From JBOGDS01 sp050743075 (lineage in GTDB: Bacteria > Actinomycetota > Actinomycetes > Jiangellales > Jiangellaceae), in contig JBOGDS010000005.1 in assembly GCA_050743075.1 (NCBI GenBank), positions 8,221 to 72,220 of the forward strand: a stretch of 64,000 bases of DNA, written 5' to 3'. This document shows positions 34,531 through 42,848 of the stretch, in pieces (position 1 is the first letter of the stretch; each line of letters opens with the position of its first letter). The notes beneath the pieces were generated by a model that saw nothing but the letters and a program-made list of their open reading frames with translations, ran no database searches and was not told the DNA's origin. The position numbers were made by a program, and so were the translations under genes.

Positions 34531-36570
34531 TCACGGCTCGGACGGCCGCCGACTCCGTACGACGATCATCGTGGTACCCGCGAGGGCCAGACCGATGCCG
34601 ACGCCAAGAAGGCTCCCGAAGTCGCCGCCGGTCTTGGGCAGAGGCTCGTCGGACTCCAGCGGGTTCTCCACCACGATCTCGACCACGACGTCGGCTTCCT
34701 CGATCGTCACGGTGGGCCCTGGGTCGAACACGGGCTCGCCGTAGGAGAAGCCCTCGGCGGCATCGGGCACACCGGTTTCGTCGACGGTGCACTCGGTGCC
34801 GAGCGGGATGCCCTCGATCACCAGGACCTCGTCGGCGACCAGCGTGAACTCGCCGTCGAGCGTGTCGTCCGTGCAGTCCAGGGTGAACGCGAACTCGGAG
34901 CCGTCGACGTACCCGTCGACCTCGCCGGTGACGACCTTGCCGATCGCCAGCCCGCCCAACGGGGTGTCTTCGAGCGGGTTGTCGACCGTGACCGTAACCG
35001 TCTCATCGGCGTCCTCGATGACAACGGTCTGACCGGGGTCGTAGGTCGGCGGACCATAGAAGAAGCCGTCGGCGGCATCGGGAACCCCGGTCTCTTCGAC
35101 GGTGCACTCGGTGCCGAGCGGGATGTCTTCGATGAGCTGCGGCTCGTCGGGCACCAGGTCGAGTTCGGCGTCGAACGCGTCGTTGTCGCAGTCGACCGTG
35201 ACGCCGAACGTGGTCCCGTCGACGTAGCCCTGGGTGGCGCCGGACAACGTCTTGACGACTTCAAGGGCGCCGACCTGGAGCACGCTCGGGATCTTGAGCA
35301 ACACCTGCCCGGCCCAGCCGCCGGACTCCTCCAGGTCGCCGGTTCGGGCGAGCGCGTCGGTCGGCGACTCGAGCTGGAAGGCCAGCCAGGTGGAGCCGGC
35401 AGGAACGATGACGTCCACCTGGGACAGCGCCCAGTCCCGGCCGACGAACCCGCCGTCGACCGGCCTGATCTCGACGGCCTGGTAGGCGCACGTCGTCGGG
35501 TCGGGGCAGGCATGGCCGTCCTCCGGCACGACCCAACTGTCGCCGAGGCCGTCGGTGCGGCCCGGGTTCGAGCCTGCGGCCAACCGGTCGGTCGGGTTGA
35601 TCACTGGATCACAGCCGGGGTAGCCGAAGGGCTGCCGGGCGATCTCAATGCCGCTGAGACCAGCAGGCGCGATCGGCTCGCCCCAGGTGTCGAACGTGAC
35701 CAGGTCATCGGTGGGCGGTGGGGCTGCGCCCTCGCCGGCCGCATACCAGAGGTTCGCCTCCCGGCAGACCCCGACAGCAGCCTGGGCGACCCCACCGGCG
35801 GTGAACTGGACGGTGACGACACGGTCCTCCGTGGAGGCCGGGACCTCGAAGACGAACAGGTCGGTGACGTGACCCTCACCCGGCGCGGGGTTGGCCGGAT
35901 CGCCGCTGCCCCAGACCGCCTCCTGGTTCTCGTTCCCGCCACCGAAGTACACGTCGACGCCACCGCGCCAGGAGATGTCACTCGGCTCGGTGCAGGGGCC
36001 GGGCAGCTCGTACACCACTGTGACGGTGGCACCCCACGAGCCGGCACCTTCGGCGAACCAGTCCTCGGCCAGCCATCCGGCCAGGTCGAAGTCGTACGTG
36101 CCGGCCGCTGTCACGAGATCGGAGATGTCGGCCAGCCAGGCGTAGACCTCGTGCGGGTTGTCCGGGTCGCTCGGTCCCGGTGGCGCGATCGCGGTGCCGG
36201 CCGGCTCGGGGAGCTTGGTGCCCTCGACGGGCTGCGCCGCACCGCCATCGACAGCGACCTGCAGTGTGCTGGTGTCGGGGTCGTCGCCACTGGGGTCGTT
36301 GCCGGGCACGTGGTCGGTGCCGGACCACTCCAGGAAGGTCAGCAGCGGCTCGCCGGGCACCACGAGGTCGGCGACGGTGCCCGAGCCGGACTCGACCATG
36401 CCCGTGGCGCCGCTGACGAAGTCGGCACAGACGCCCTGAAGCTCGGGCAGAAGGCCGGCCTCGGTGAGGTCGACGCTGCCGTCGCCGCTGGCTGGCAGCA
36501 CGACGGTGCCCAGCGCTAGCGCGGCTGCGGCGGCGGACAGGGTGGTCCGACGGAGGACTGTACGGCCCAT
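34531..36570 (-). CDS. LPXTG cell-wall-anchored surface protein with two DUF5979 repeats
   Basis: A 679-residue exported protein. It has an N-terminal signal (MGRTVLRRTTLSAAAAALALG...LPASG), a ~400-residue head of unknown fold containing several cysteine pairs, and two ~100-residue DUF5979-type repeats at 434-533 and ~538-638. It ends in a sortase signal: LPKTG at 644-648, a hydrophobic helix and an arginine-rich tail. Each repeat has IPLGTECTV-(E/D)-ETGVPDAA and a closing V-(D/E)-NPL. The first ~400 residues resemble adhesin heads of actinobacterial surface proteins, but I do not recognise a known one. A GGTGGAG ribosome site precedes the ATG. No sortase gene is in the window. Confidence 0.88.
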   Translation of the reverse strand: MGRTVLRRTTLSAAAAALALGTVVLPASGDGSVDLTEAGLLPELQGVCADFVSGATGMVESGSGTVADLVVPGEPLLTFLEWSGTDHVPGNDPSGDDPDTSTLQVAVDGGAAQPVEGTKLPEPAGTAIAPPGPSDPDNPHEVYAWLADISDLVTAAGTYDFDLAGWLAEDWFAEGAGSWGATVTVVYELPGPCTEPSDISWRGGVDVYFGGGNENQEAVWGSGDPANPAPGEGHVTDLFVFEVPASTEDRVVTVQFTAGGVAQAAVGVCREANLWYAAGEGAAPPPTDDLVTFDTWGEPIAPAGLSGIEIARQPFGYPGCDPVINPTDRLAAGSNPGRTDGLGDSWVVPEDGHACPDPTTCAYQAVEIRPVDGGFVGRDWALSQVDVIVPAGSTWLAFQLESPTDALARTGDLEESGGWAGQVLLKIPSVLQVGALEVVKTLSGATQGYVDGTTFGVTVDCDNDAFDAELDLVPDEPQLIEDIPLGTECTVEETGVPDAADGFFYGPPTYDPGQTVVIEDADETVTVTVDNPLEDTPLGGLAIGKVVTGEVDGYVDGSEFAFTLDCTDDTLDGEFTLVADEVLVIEGIPLGTECTVDETGVPDAAEGFSYGEPVFDPGPTVTIEEADVVVEIVVENPLESDEPLPKTGGDFGSLLGVGIGLALAGTTMIVVRSRRPSEP
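34657..35271 (-). repeat. Two tandem ~300-base repeats encoding DUF5979 domains
   Basis: Codons 434-533 and about 538-638 of the surface protein are alignable along their length. Identical blocks such as IPLGTECTV, ETGVPDAA and GYVDG show a duplication that has since diverged. Repeat number may vary between strains. Confidence 0.8.
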
Positions 36571-36673
36571 GGGAATGCTCCACCGGCTCTCAGGGGATCA
36601 ACGCTCGGACGGATCAGATAGAACGACCGCGCTGACGTTAGCGGATCATCGGTCGTGGTGGTAGGACCGCCGC

Positions 36674-37258
36674 TCAACTGTTGTATTGATTCTGGGCGTA
36701 GGCGAGCCCGTCGACGACGAGCGCCTCGACGGCGTCCGCCGCCCGGTCGACGTGCAGCGGCAGGTCGGCGCGCTCGACGGCCGCGAAAGGCTTGAGGACG
36801 AAGGCGGCCGGATCCGTCCGTCCCGGCGGCCTGCCGATTCCGAGGCGGACTCGGCCGAAGTCGCCGGTGCCCAGGCTGGCCCGCACCGACCGCAGGCCGT
36901 TGTGCCCGTTGTCGCCTCCGCCCAGCTTGATCCGCAGCGTCCCGTAGGGCAGGTCGAGCTCGTCGTGGATGACCACCAGCCGCACGATGTCGACCTGGTA
37001 GAAGACGCGCAGGCTCGCGACCGGGCCGCCGGACTCGTTCACGTAGGAGCGCGGCCGGGCCAGGACCGTCCGAACGCCCAGTGACCCACCGATCCGGGTC
37101 TCTACGACGTCGGCACGGCCGCGCCGGTGCGCCTTGAACGTGGCGCCGAGCCGCTCCGCCAGCAGCTCGACGACGAGCCGGCCGACGTTGTGCCGGGTGG
37201 CCGCATAGGAAGGGCCGGGGTTGCCGAGCCCGACAACGAGCCACGTCTCGTCGGACAT
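36674..37258 (-). CDS. pth: Peptidyl-tRNA hydrolase
   Basis: Releases tRNA from peptidyl-tRNA dropped by ribosomes. It has 194 residues, with the catalytic set in place: Asn13 in GLGNPG, His23 in TRHNVG, Asp99 in IHDELDLPYG and Asn120 in GHNGLRS. It is the last gene of the minus-strand series glmU-prs-rplY-pth, 32 bases after the rplY stop. The order is widely conserved in Actinobacteria. Confidence 0.97.
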   Translation of the reverse strand: MSDETWLVVGLGNPGPSYAATRHNVGRLVVELLAERLGATFKAHRRGRADVVETRIGGSLGVRTVLARPRSYVNESGGPVASLRVFYQVDIVRLVVIHDELDLPYGTLRIKLGGGDNGHNGLRSVRASLGTGDFGRVRLGIGRPPGRTDPAAFVLKPFAAVERADLPLHVDRAADAVEALVVDGLAYAQNQYNS

Positions 37259-37290
37259 CGGCGACTCCGGCCCCCTCGTACGGGTTCGGC

Positions 37291-37956
37291 TCAGCCCTCG
37301 GCGGGCGACTCCTCGGGAGCAGCCTCGGCAGCTTCGGGTTCGGCCCCCTCGGGCGCAGCCTCGACTGCGGCGGCTTCCTCGATCTCGCCGGCACCTTCGG
37401 CTTCCATCTCCTCGGCCGTTGGAGCCATGGAGATGTTGACCACGAGCAGGTCCTCGTCCGCGTCGAGCGTCGCCCCCGATGGCAGGTGGAGGTCCTTGGC
37501 GTGGATCTGGGTGCCGGCCCCGAGTCCGTCGACCGAGACTTCGACCCTGACCGGGAGGTTGGTGGCCTCGGCCTGCAGCGAGACTGTGACGTGCTCGAGG
37601 TTCACCAGCGTCTCCGGTACAGCCTCGCCGACGACGACCACCGGTACGTCGACGACGACCTTCTCGCCACGACGTACCAGGATCAGGTCGACATGTTCGA
37701 TGAAGCCCTTGAGCGGGTCACGCTGGATGTGCTTGGGCAGGGCGAGCTCGTTGTCGCGGCCGTCGATGTCGAGTGTGATCAGCACGTTGCGCGTCTTGAG
37801 CGCCAGCATGGTGTCGTGGCCGGGCAGCGAGAGATGCAGCGGATCCGTGCCGTGGCCGTAGAGCACCGCGGGCACCTTGTCGGCGCGGCGCAGACGGCGC
37901 GCCGCGCCCTTGCCGAACTCGGTGCGCAGCTCGGCGGCGATCTTCACGTCGGACAC
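37291..37956 (-). CDS. rplY: 50S ribosomal protein L25, long Ctc form
   Basis: Binds 5S rRNA in the large subunit. The first ~95 residues are the L25 domain (ELRTEFGKGAARRLRRADKVPAVLYGHG, DPLKGFIEHVDL), followed by the TL5/Ctc C-terminal domain to about residue 180. The last ~45 residues are a low-complexity Ala/Glu tail. In Bacillus the long form is the general stress protein Ctc. It starts with GTG; the 188-base gap upstream to prs holds a palindrome that may be a promoter element. Confidence 0.96.
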   Translation of the reverse strand: MSDVKIAAELRTEFGKGAARRLRRADKVPAVLYGHGTDPLHLSLPGHDTMLALKTRNVLITLDIDGRDNELALPKHIQRDPLKGFIEHVDLILVRRGEKVVVDVPVVVVGEAVPETLVNLEHVTVSLQAEATNLPVRVEVSVDGLGAGTQIHAKDLHLPSGATLDADEDLLVVNISMAPTAEEMEAEGAGEIEEAAAVEAAPEGAEPEAAEAAPEESPAEG

Positions 37957-38083
37957 GGGGTGACTCCTCGAGGTGGCGGCGGGTGGTCGGACGCGTCAGG
38001 GGCACCGGGTACGAGGGCCCACGGCGACGGACCACCGCGTCGATCACGGAGCCGGTCAGTTGGCGCCCTCGCCGAGGCAACCG

Positions 38084-38096
38084 GGGTAGTCTACCC
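38084..38096 (-). promoter_or_regulatory. Palindrome GGGTAG-N-CTACCC upstream of rplY
   Basis: A perfect 6-1-6 inverted repeat about 130 bases before the rplY start. Read towards rplY, GGGTAG resembles the -10 of SigB/SigF-type stress promoters, and a GGTTC lies about 20 bases before it. The loop is too short for an RNA hairpin, so protein binding or a promoter is more likely than a terminator. Confidence 0.3.
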
Positions 38097-38144
38097 GCTG
38101 GCCGCCACCCCGCGCGAACCGCCGACCGCCAGCCTCTGTGTGGG

Positions 38145-39122
38145 TCAGGCGTTGCCGTCGAACAGGCTGGTGACCGAACCGTCTTCGAAGACCTCACGGA
38201 TCGCGCGCGCGATCAACGGCGCGATCGACAGCGTGGTGAGCTTGTCGAAACGGCACTCGGCGGGAATGGGCAGTGTGTTGGTGACGACGACCTCACGGAC
38301 CCGCGAGTTCTTGAGCCGGTCGACTGCGGGGCCGGAAAGCACGGCATGGGTGGCAGTGATCAGCACATCGGAGGCGCCGCTGGCGAGCAGTGCGTCGGCC
38401 GCCTGGGTGATCGTCGTCGCGGTGTCGATCATGTCGTCGACCAACAGGCAGGTGCGGCCCTCGACGGCGCCCACCACCTCGTGGACGCGCACCTGGTTGG
38501 CCTCGTTGGGGTCGCGTCGCTTGTGGATGATCGCCAGCGGCGTGCCCAGCTTGTCCGCCCAGAGGTCGGCCACCCGGACCCGCCCGGCGTCGGGCGAGAC
38601 CACGGTCATGTTCGAGGAGTCGTACCTCGTCTGGACGTAGTCGGCCAGGATCGGCAGCGCCCACAGGTGGTCGACCGGACCGTCGAAGAAGCCCTGGATC
38701 TGGGCCGAATGCAGGTCGACGGCCATCAGCCGGTCGGCGCCGGCGGTCTTGAACAGGTCCGCGATCAGCCGGGCCGAGATCGGCTCCCGCCCGCGGTGCT
38801 TCTTGTCCTGGCGGGCGTAGCCGTAGAACGGCATCACCACCGTGATCCGTTTGGCCGACGCCCGCTTGAGCGCATCGACCATGATCAGTTGCTCCATGAT
38901 CCACTCGTTGATCGGAGTGGCATGGCTCTGGAGCACGAAGGCGTCCGAGCCCCGGATGCTCTCCTCGAAGCGGACGTAGATCTCGCCGTTGGCGAAGTTG
39001 AAGACCTTCGTCGGGATCAGCCCGACGCCGAGTTGCTCGGCGACCTCCGTGGCGAGCTCCGGGTACGCCCGGCCACCGAAGAGCATCAGCGTCTTGGTGC
39101 CGGAGGCCTTGATGCCGCTCAC
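38145..39122 (-). CDS. prs: Ribose-phosphate pyrophosphokinase
   Basis: Makes PRPP from ribose 5-phosphate and ATP for purine, pyrimidine, His and Trp synthesis. It has 325 residues. Family landmarks include NGEIYVRFEESIRGSDAF, the MPFYGYARQDKKHRGREPISARL flexible loop region (quoted as YGYARQDKK), VVSPDAGRVRVADLW and the PRPP-binding CLLVDDMIDTATTI. It starts with GTG overlapping the glmU stop (GTGA), so the two are translationally coupled. Confidence 0.97.
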   Translation of the reverse strand: MSGIKASGTKTLMLFGGRAYPELATEVAEQLGVGLIPTKVFNFANGEIYVRFEESIRGSDAFVLQSHATPINEWIMEQLIMVDALKRASAKRITVVMPFYGYARQDKKHRGREPISARLIADLFKTAGADRLMAVDLHSAQIQGFFDGPVDHLWALPILADYVQTRYDSSNMTVVSPDAGRVRVADLWADKLGTPLAIIHKRRDPNEANQVRVHEVVGAVEGRTCLLVDDMIDTATTITQAADALLASGASDVLITATHAVLSGPAVDRLKNSRVREVVVTNTLPIPAECRFDKLTTLSIAPLIARAIREVFEDGSVTSLFDGNA

Positions 39123-40582
39123 GGTGCGCTCCCCTCGACGCCGGCGTCGTCCCCAGTCTGCCCGGCATTCGCGCGGTTCGCCGCATCGGCTGTCTTGGTC
39201 CCCGGTCGCTTGCGCTCGACCCAGCCCGCGATGTTGCGCTGCTTCCCCCTCGCGACGGCGATCTCGCCCGGCGCCACATCCTCGGTGACCGTCGAACCGG
39301 CGGCGACGTAGGCGCCGTCGGCGACGTCGCGCGGCGCCACCAGCACGGAGTTGCTGCCCACGAACGAGTGCCGTCCAACGGTGGTGTGGTGTTTGTGCAC
39401 CCCGTCGTAGTTGGCGACGACCGTGCCGGCCCCGATGTTCGCGCCCTCGCCGATGGTGACGTCGCCGGCATAGGTGAGGTGCGGCACCTTCGCGCCGTCG
39501 CCGATGGCGGCGTTCTTCGTCTCGACGAAGGTTCCGATCTTGCCGCCGGCGCCGAGCGCCGTGCCCGGCCGCAGAGAGGCGAACGGACCGACGGAGGCCG
39601 AGTCTCCGATCACGGCGCCGGACCCGTGGGAGCGGATCACCGTGGCCCCGGCCCCGACGCTGACGTCTCTCAGGGTGGTGTCCGGGCCGACCTCCGCGCC
39701 GTCGCCGACCTGCGTCGCTCCGTGAAGCTGGATCCCGGGTCGAAGGGTGACGTCGCTGCCGAGCTCGACCGTCACGTCGACCCAGGTCGTCGCCGGATCG
39801 ACGACGGTGACGCCGGCCCGCATCCAGCGTTCGAGTACGCGGCGGTTGAGCTCTGCCCCCAATGCGGCGAGCTGGACCCGGTCGTTGACCCCCTCGGTCT
39901 GCCAGGTGTCCGAGGTCTGCACTGTGCCCACCCGGTGGCCGTCGGCGCGCGCGATCTCGACCAGGTCGGTGAGGTAGAGCTCACCTTGGGCGTTGTCGGT
40001 CGTCAGCCGCGCCAGGCCGTCGCGCAACACTGCGGCGTCGAAGGCGTAGATTCCCGAGTTGATCTCGTGGATCGTCTGAACGTCGTCCGATGCGTCCTTC
40101 TGTTCGACGATGCCGAGGACACCACCGTCGGCGTCGCGGATGATCCGTCCATAGCCGGTGGGGTCGTCGAGCTCGGCCGTCAGCACGGTCACGGCGTTGC
40201 CGTCGGCGACGTGCCGGTCGACAAGCTCGCGCAACGTGTCGCCGCTCAGCAGCGGCACGTCGCCGTACGTCACCACGACGACGCCGTCGAGCAGGGGCAG
40301 GGTCTCCAGCGCACATCCGACCGCATGACCGGTGCCCCGCTGCTGATCCTGGACGGCCGTGGTGACGTGTGGGGCGGTCGCGGCCAGGTGGGCGGTGACG
40401 TCGTCGCGGCCGTGCCCGACGACGACCACGAGGTGCTCGGGTGTCAACGCTGCGGCCGCGGCGACCGCGTGGCCGACCAGCGTGCGGCCACCCAGCTCGT
40501 GCAGGACCTTGGGGGTGGAGGACTTCATCCGCGTGCCTTCGCCGGCGGCGAGGACGAGGACGGCGGCCAAGCGTGCGCTCAC
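39119..40582 (-). CDS. glmU: Bifunctional GlmU (UDP-GlcNAc synthesis)
   Basis: Acetylates glucosamine-1-phosphate and then uridylates it to UDP-GlcNAc, the precursor of peptidoglycan. It has 487 residues. The uridyltransferase domain starts VLAAGEGTRMKSSTPKVLHELGG and contains QQRGTGHAV and YGDVPLL. The C-terminal half is a left-handed beta-helix of hexapeptide repeats (IGEGANIGAGTVVANYDGVHKHHTTVG) with the acetyltransferase catalytic histidine. It starts with GTG and is the first gene of the minus-strand housekeeping series, 122 bases after the tRNA-Gln gene on the same strand. Confidence 0.97.
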   Translation of the reverse strand: MSARLAAVLVLAAGEGTRMKSSTPKVLHELGGRTLVGHAVAAAAALTPEHLVVVVGHGRDDVTAHLAATAPHVTTAVQDQQRGTGHAVGCALETLPLLDGVVVVTYGDVPLLSGDTLRELVDRHVADGNAVTVLTAELDDPTGYGRIIRDADGGVLGIVEQKDASDDVQTIHEINSGIYAFDAAVLRDGLARLTTDNAQGELYLTDLVEIARADGHRVGTVQTSDTWQTEGVNDRVQLAALGAELNRRVLERWMRAGVTVVDPATTWVDVTVELGSDVTLRPGIQLHGATQVGDGAEVGPDTTLRDVSVGAGATVIRSHGSGAVIGDSASVGPFASLRPGTALGAGGKIGTFVETKNAAIGDGAKVPHLTYAGDVTIGEGANIGAGTVVANYDGVHKHHTTVGRHSFVGSNSVLVAPRDVADGAYVAAGSTVTEDVAPGEIAVARGKQRNIAGWVERKRPGTKTADAANRANAGQTGDDAGVEGSAP

Positions 40583-40704
40583 GCGGCTAGCTCCTGGGCG
40601 TCGGTGGCAGGGCCGCCGCCGACGATACCTCGGCCGGGAGCAGGTACATGCACGCGTCAGGGTCCGCAGCGAGAGCGGTTTCGCGACTGCCGGAAAGATC
40701 AGCG

Positions 40705-40783
40705 CTCCCCGGGCAGGAATCGAACCTGCGTCGCTACTCCTGATTCAAAGTCAGGCGGCCCCTACCAACAGAGCAACCGGGGA
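40705..40783 (-). tRNA. tRNA-Gln (anticodon TTG)
   Basis: The minus strand folds into a cloverleaf. Acceptor arms TCCCCGG/CCGGGGA pair in all seven positions, the D arm is GCTC/GGGC with GG in the loop, and the anticodon stem CCTGA/TCAGG closes the loop CTTTGAA with TTG at positions 34-36. The T arm is GCAGG-TTCGATT-CCTGC. CCA is not encoded. It is slightly odd: two bases separate the D and anticodon arms and the variable loop has nine bases, giving 79 in all. Confidence 0.85.
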
Positions 40784-40917
40784 TCGGTGCCCTTCAAGTT
40801 TGTCACGGTGCTGGAGCATTGCTGCTTCGCGGCCGCTCCAGGCCGGCTGCGACACCCGCCCGAAGGCGCATGTCGCAACCGTTCACTCGGGATTGCCAGG
40901 TGGTGCGGCTTGCGCAA

Positions 40918-40947
40918 GTTACGGTGGCGTAGGTTACGGTGGCGTAG
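40918..40947 (+). promoter_or_regulatory. Two tandem palindromic operators before the desaturase
   Basis: GTTACGGTGGCGTAG occurs twice back to back, at 40918-40932 and 40933-40947. Each copy holds the inverted repeat TACG-N4-CGTA. The pair ends 30 bases before the desaturase start. A repressor such as the TetR protein encoded just downstream is the obvious candidate to bind it. Confidence 0.65.
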
Positions 40948-40977
40948 CCAAGGCAATCCTCACGAGGGAGACGCGCC

Positions 40978-41970
40978 ATGACGCCTCCGACCGTCACCGA
41001 GACCCGCCCGCAGACCACGCTGGACGACCCGCCGCTCGGGACCCTCGGCGGCGACCAGCAGTCGCTCAAGGAGAGGATCATCCTCGGCGCCTTCATCGCC
41101 GTCCCCTTCCTCGCCATTCTGGTCGCGATCCCGTTCGCCTGGGGCGGGTGGCTGGGGCCGGTCGACATCGCCCTCGCCGTCGTCATGTACGCGATCTCCG
41201 GCCATGGCGTCACCGTCGGCTTCCACCGCTACTTCACCCACCGTTCGTTCAAGGCCAACCGCGGCACCAAGATCGCGCTCGCCCTCGCCGGCAGCCTCGC
41301 GATCGAGGGCCCGGTCATCCGTTGGGTCGCCGACCACCGCAAGCACCACAAGTACTCCGACCGCGACGGCGACCCGCACTCGCCGTGGCGCTACGGCGAG
41401 ACCGTCCCCGCCCTGGTCAAGGGCATGTTCTACGCCCACATGGGCTGGATGTTCGACGTCGAGCAGACCAACCAGCGCCAGTACGCACCCGACCTGCTCA
41501 GAGACGACGACATCCGCCGCATCAGCAAGGCGTTCCCGTGGCTGGTCATGGTGTCGCTCCTGCTGCCGGCGGTTCTGGGTGGCCTGCTGACGTGGTCCTG
41601 GCAGGGCGCGCTGACCGGGTTCTTCTGGGGCACGCTGGTCCGGGTGGGCCTGCTGCACCACGTGACCTGGTCGATCAACTCGATCTGCCACGCGATCGGC
41701 GAGCGGCCGTTCGAGAGCCGCGACAAGTCCGGCAACGTCTGGTGGCTCGCCTTCCTGTCCATGGGCGAGTCGTGGCACAACCTGCACCACGCCGACCCGA
41801 CCTGCGCGCGCCACGGCGTGCTCAAGGGCCAGATCGACTCCACCGCGCGGATCATCTGGGCACTCGAGAAGCTCGGCTGGGCATGGGACGTCCGCTGGCC
41901 CAGCCCCGAGCGGATCCAGGCGAAGCGGATCGACGACTACGGCGGCGAGAAGACTCTCGTCGCACCCTGA
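40978..41970 (+). CDS. Acyl-CoA/fatty-acid delta-9-type desaturase
   Basis: A 330-residue membrane di-iron desaturase that introduces a double bond into saturated acyl chains. The three histidine boxes are HRYFTH at 83-88, HRKHH at 120-124 and HNLHH at 267-271. About four membrane segments lie between them. DRDGDPHSPWRYG after the second box is typical of the acyl-CoA type. It is preceded by tandem palindromes and followed 64 bases later by a TetR regulator on the same strand, suggesting lipid-responsive control. An electron donor (ferredoxin reductase) is not in the window. Confidence 0.93.
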   Translation: MTPPTVTETRPQTTLDDPPLGTLGGDQQSLKERIILGAFIAVPFLAILVAIPFAWGGWLGPVDIALAVVMYAISGHGVTVGFHRYFTHRSFKANRGTKIALALAGSLAIEGPVIRWVADHRKHHKYSDRDGDPHSPWRYGETVPALVKGMFYAHMGWMFDVEQTNQRQYAPDLLRDDDIRRISKAFPWLVMVSLLLPAVLGGLLTWSWQGALTGFFWGTLVRVGLLHHVTWSINSICHAIGERPFESRDKSGNVWWLAFLSMGESWHNLHHADPTCARHGVLKGQIDSTARIIWALEKLGWAWDVRWPSPERIQAKRIDDYGGEKTLVAP

Positions 41971-42034
41971 CGGCTGCGTCGGGCGAGGACCCCTTCCGCT
42001 GCGCCGACGGCACCGTCCTACCCCGACAGGCATC

Positions 42035-42697
42035 ATGAGCCACGTGACCGAACCCGCAACGACGCGGCCGCGCGCGACCCGGAGCCGGGTCCGCATGACC
42101 GGAAAGCAGCGGCGTGAGCAGCTGCTCGACATCGGCCGGGCCCTGTTCGCCGAGCGCGGCTTCGGTGGCACGTCCATCGAGGAGATCGCCAGCCGGGCAG
42201 GCGTGTCCAAGCCCGTCGTCTATGAGCACTTCGGCGGCAAGGAGGGCCTGTATGCCGTCGTCGTCGACCGCGAGATGGAGCAGCTTCTCGACCGCATCAC
42301 CAGCGCTCTCCGCTCGGCGGACCATCCCCGGGCCGTCCTCGAGCACGCTGCGCTGGCGTTGCTCGACTACATCGAGACGTCGACCGACGGGTTCCGGATC
42401 CTGGTCCGCGACTCGCCGGTCGCCCAGTCGACCGGCGGGTTCGCGAGCCTGATCTCCGACGCCGCCAGTCAGGTCGAGCACATCCTCGCCGCCGAGTTCA
42501 AGGCGCGCGGTTTCGAGCCGCGGCTCGCTCCGATGTACGCGCAGATGCTGGTCGGCATGGTCGCCCTCACCGGGCAGTGGTGGCTCGACGTCCGCAAGCC
42601 GAAGAAGGCCGACGTCGCCGCGCACCTGGTCAACCTGGCGTGGAACGGCCTGGCTGGGCTGGAGGAGAAGCCGCGTCTGAGCGCCGACCGCCGCTGA
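42035..42697 (+). CDS. TetR-family regulator
   Basis: A 220-residue repressor-type protein. The helix-turn-helix lies at about residues 28-75 (RREQLLDIGRALFAERGFGGTSIEEIASRAGVSKPVVYEHFGGKEGLY, quoted in part as GTSIEEIASRAGVS). The C-terminal ligand domain ends WWLDVRKPKKADVAAHLVNLAWNGL. It follows the desaturase and probably controls it through the tandem sites at 40918-40947. A TetR gene beside glmU is also found in mycobacteria, which suggests an old arrangement. Confidence 0.9.
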   Translation: MSHVTEPATTRPRATRSRVRMTGKQRREQLLDIGRALFAERGFGGTSIEEIASRAGVSKPVVYEHFGGKEGLYAVVVDREMEQLLDRITSALRSADHPRAVLEHAALALLDYIETSTDGFRILVRDSPVAQSTGGFASLISDAASQVEHILAAEFKARGFEPRLAPMYAQMLVGMVALTGQWWLDVRKPKKADVAAHLVNLAWNGLAGLEEKPRLSADRR

Positions 42698-42811
42698 CGG
42701 GCTCCTACCCCTCACCACCCCATCTTGTGAAGGGTCCTGAATGCTATGAGCGTCGGACAGCGTTGAGAACCCTCCGCAAGACGCGGCCGAGGCAGGTTGA
42801 TGTTCGCGGTG

Positions 42812-42825
42812 TCTTGAGGTCAAGA
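42812..42825 (+). promoter_or_regulatory. Palindromic operator before the MarR gene
   Basis: TCTTGA-GG-TCAAGA is a perfect inverted repeat centred about 30 bases before the MarR start. Its sequence and spacing are those of many MarR-family operators, so autoregulation is likely. Confidence 0.6.
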
Positions 42826-42848
42826 TGCTCGACCCGTAGAGTCGCGCC

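Noticed and set aside
34489..36519. Open frame of ~676 codons on the plus strand, antisense to the LPXTG gene
   Set aside because: It is a by-product of high GC codon use. It has no recognisable domain, is Asp/Gly/Arg/Val-rich, while the minus strand has a signal peptide, repeats and a sortase motif.
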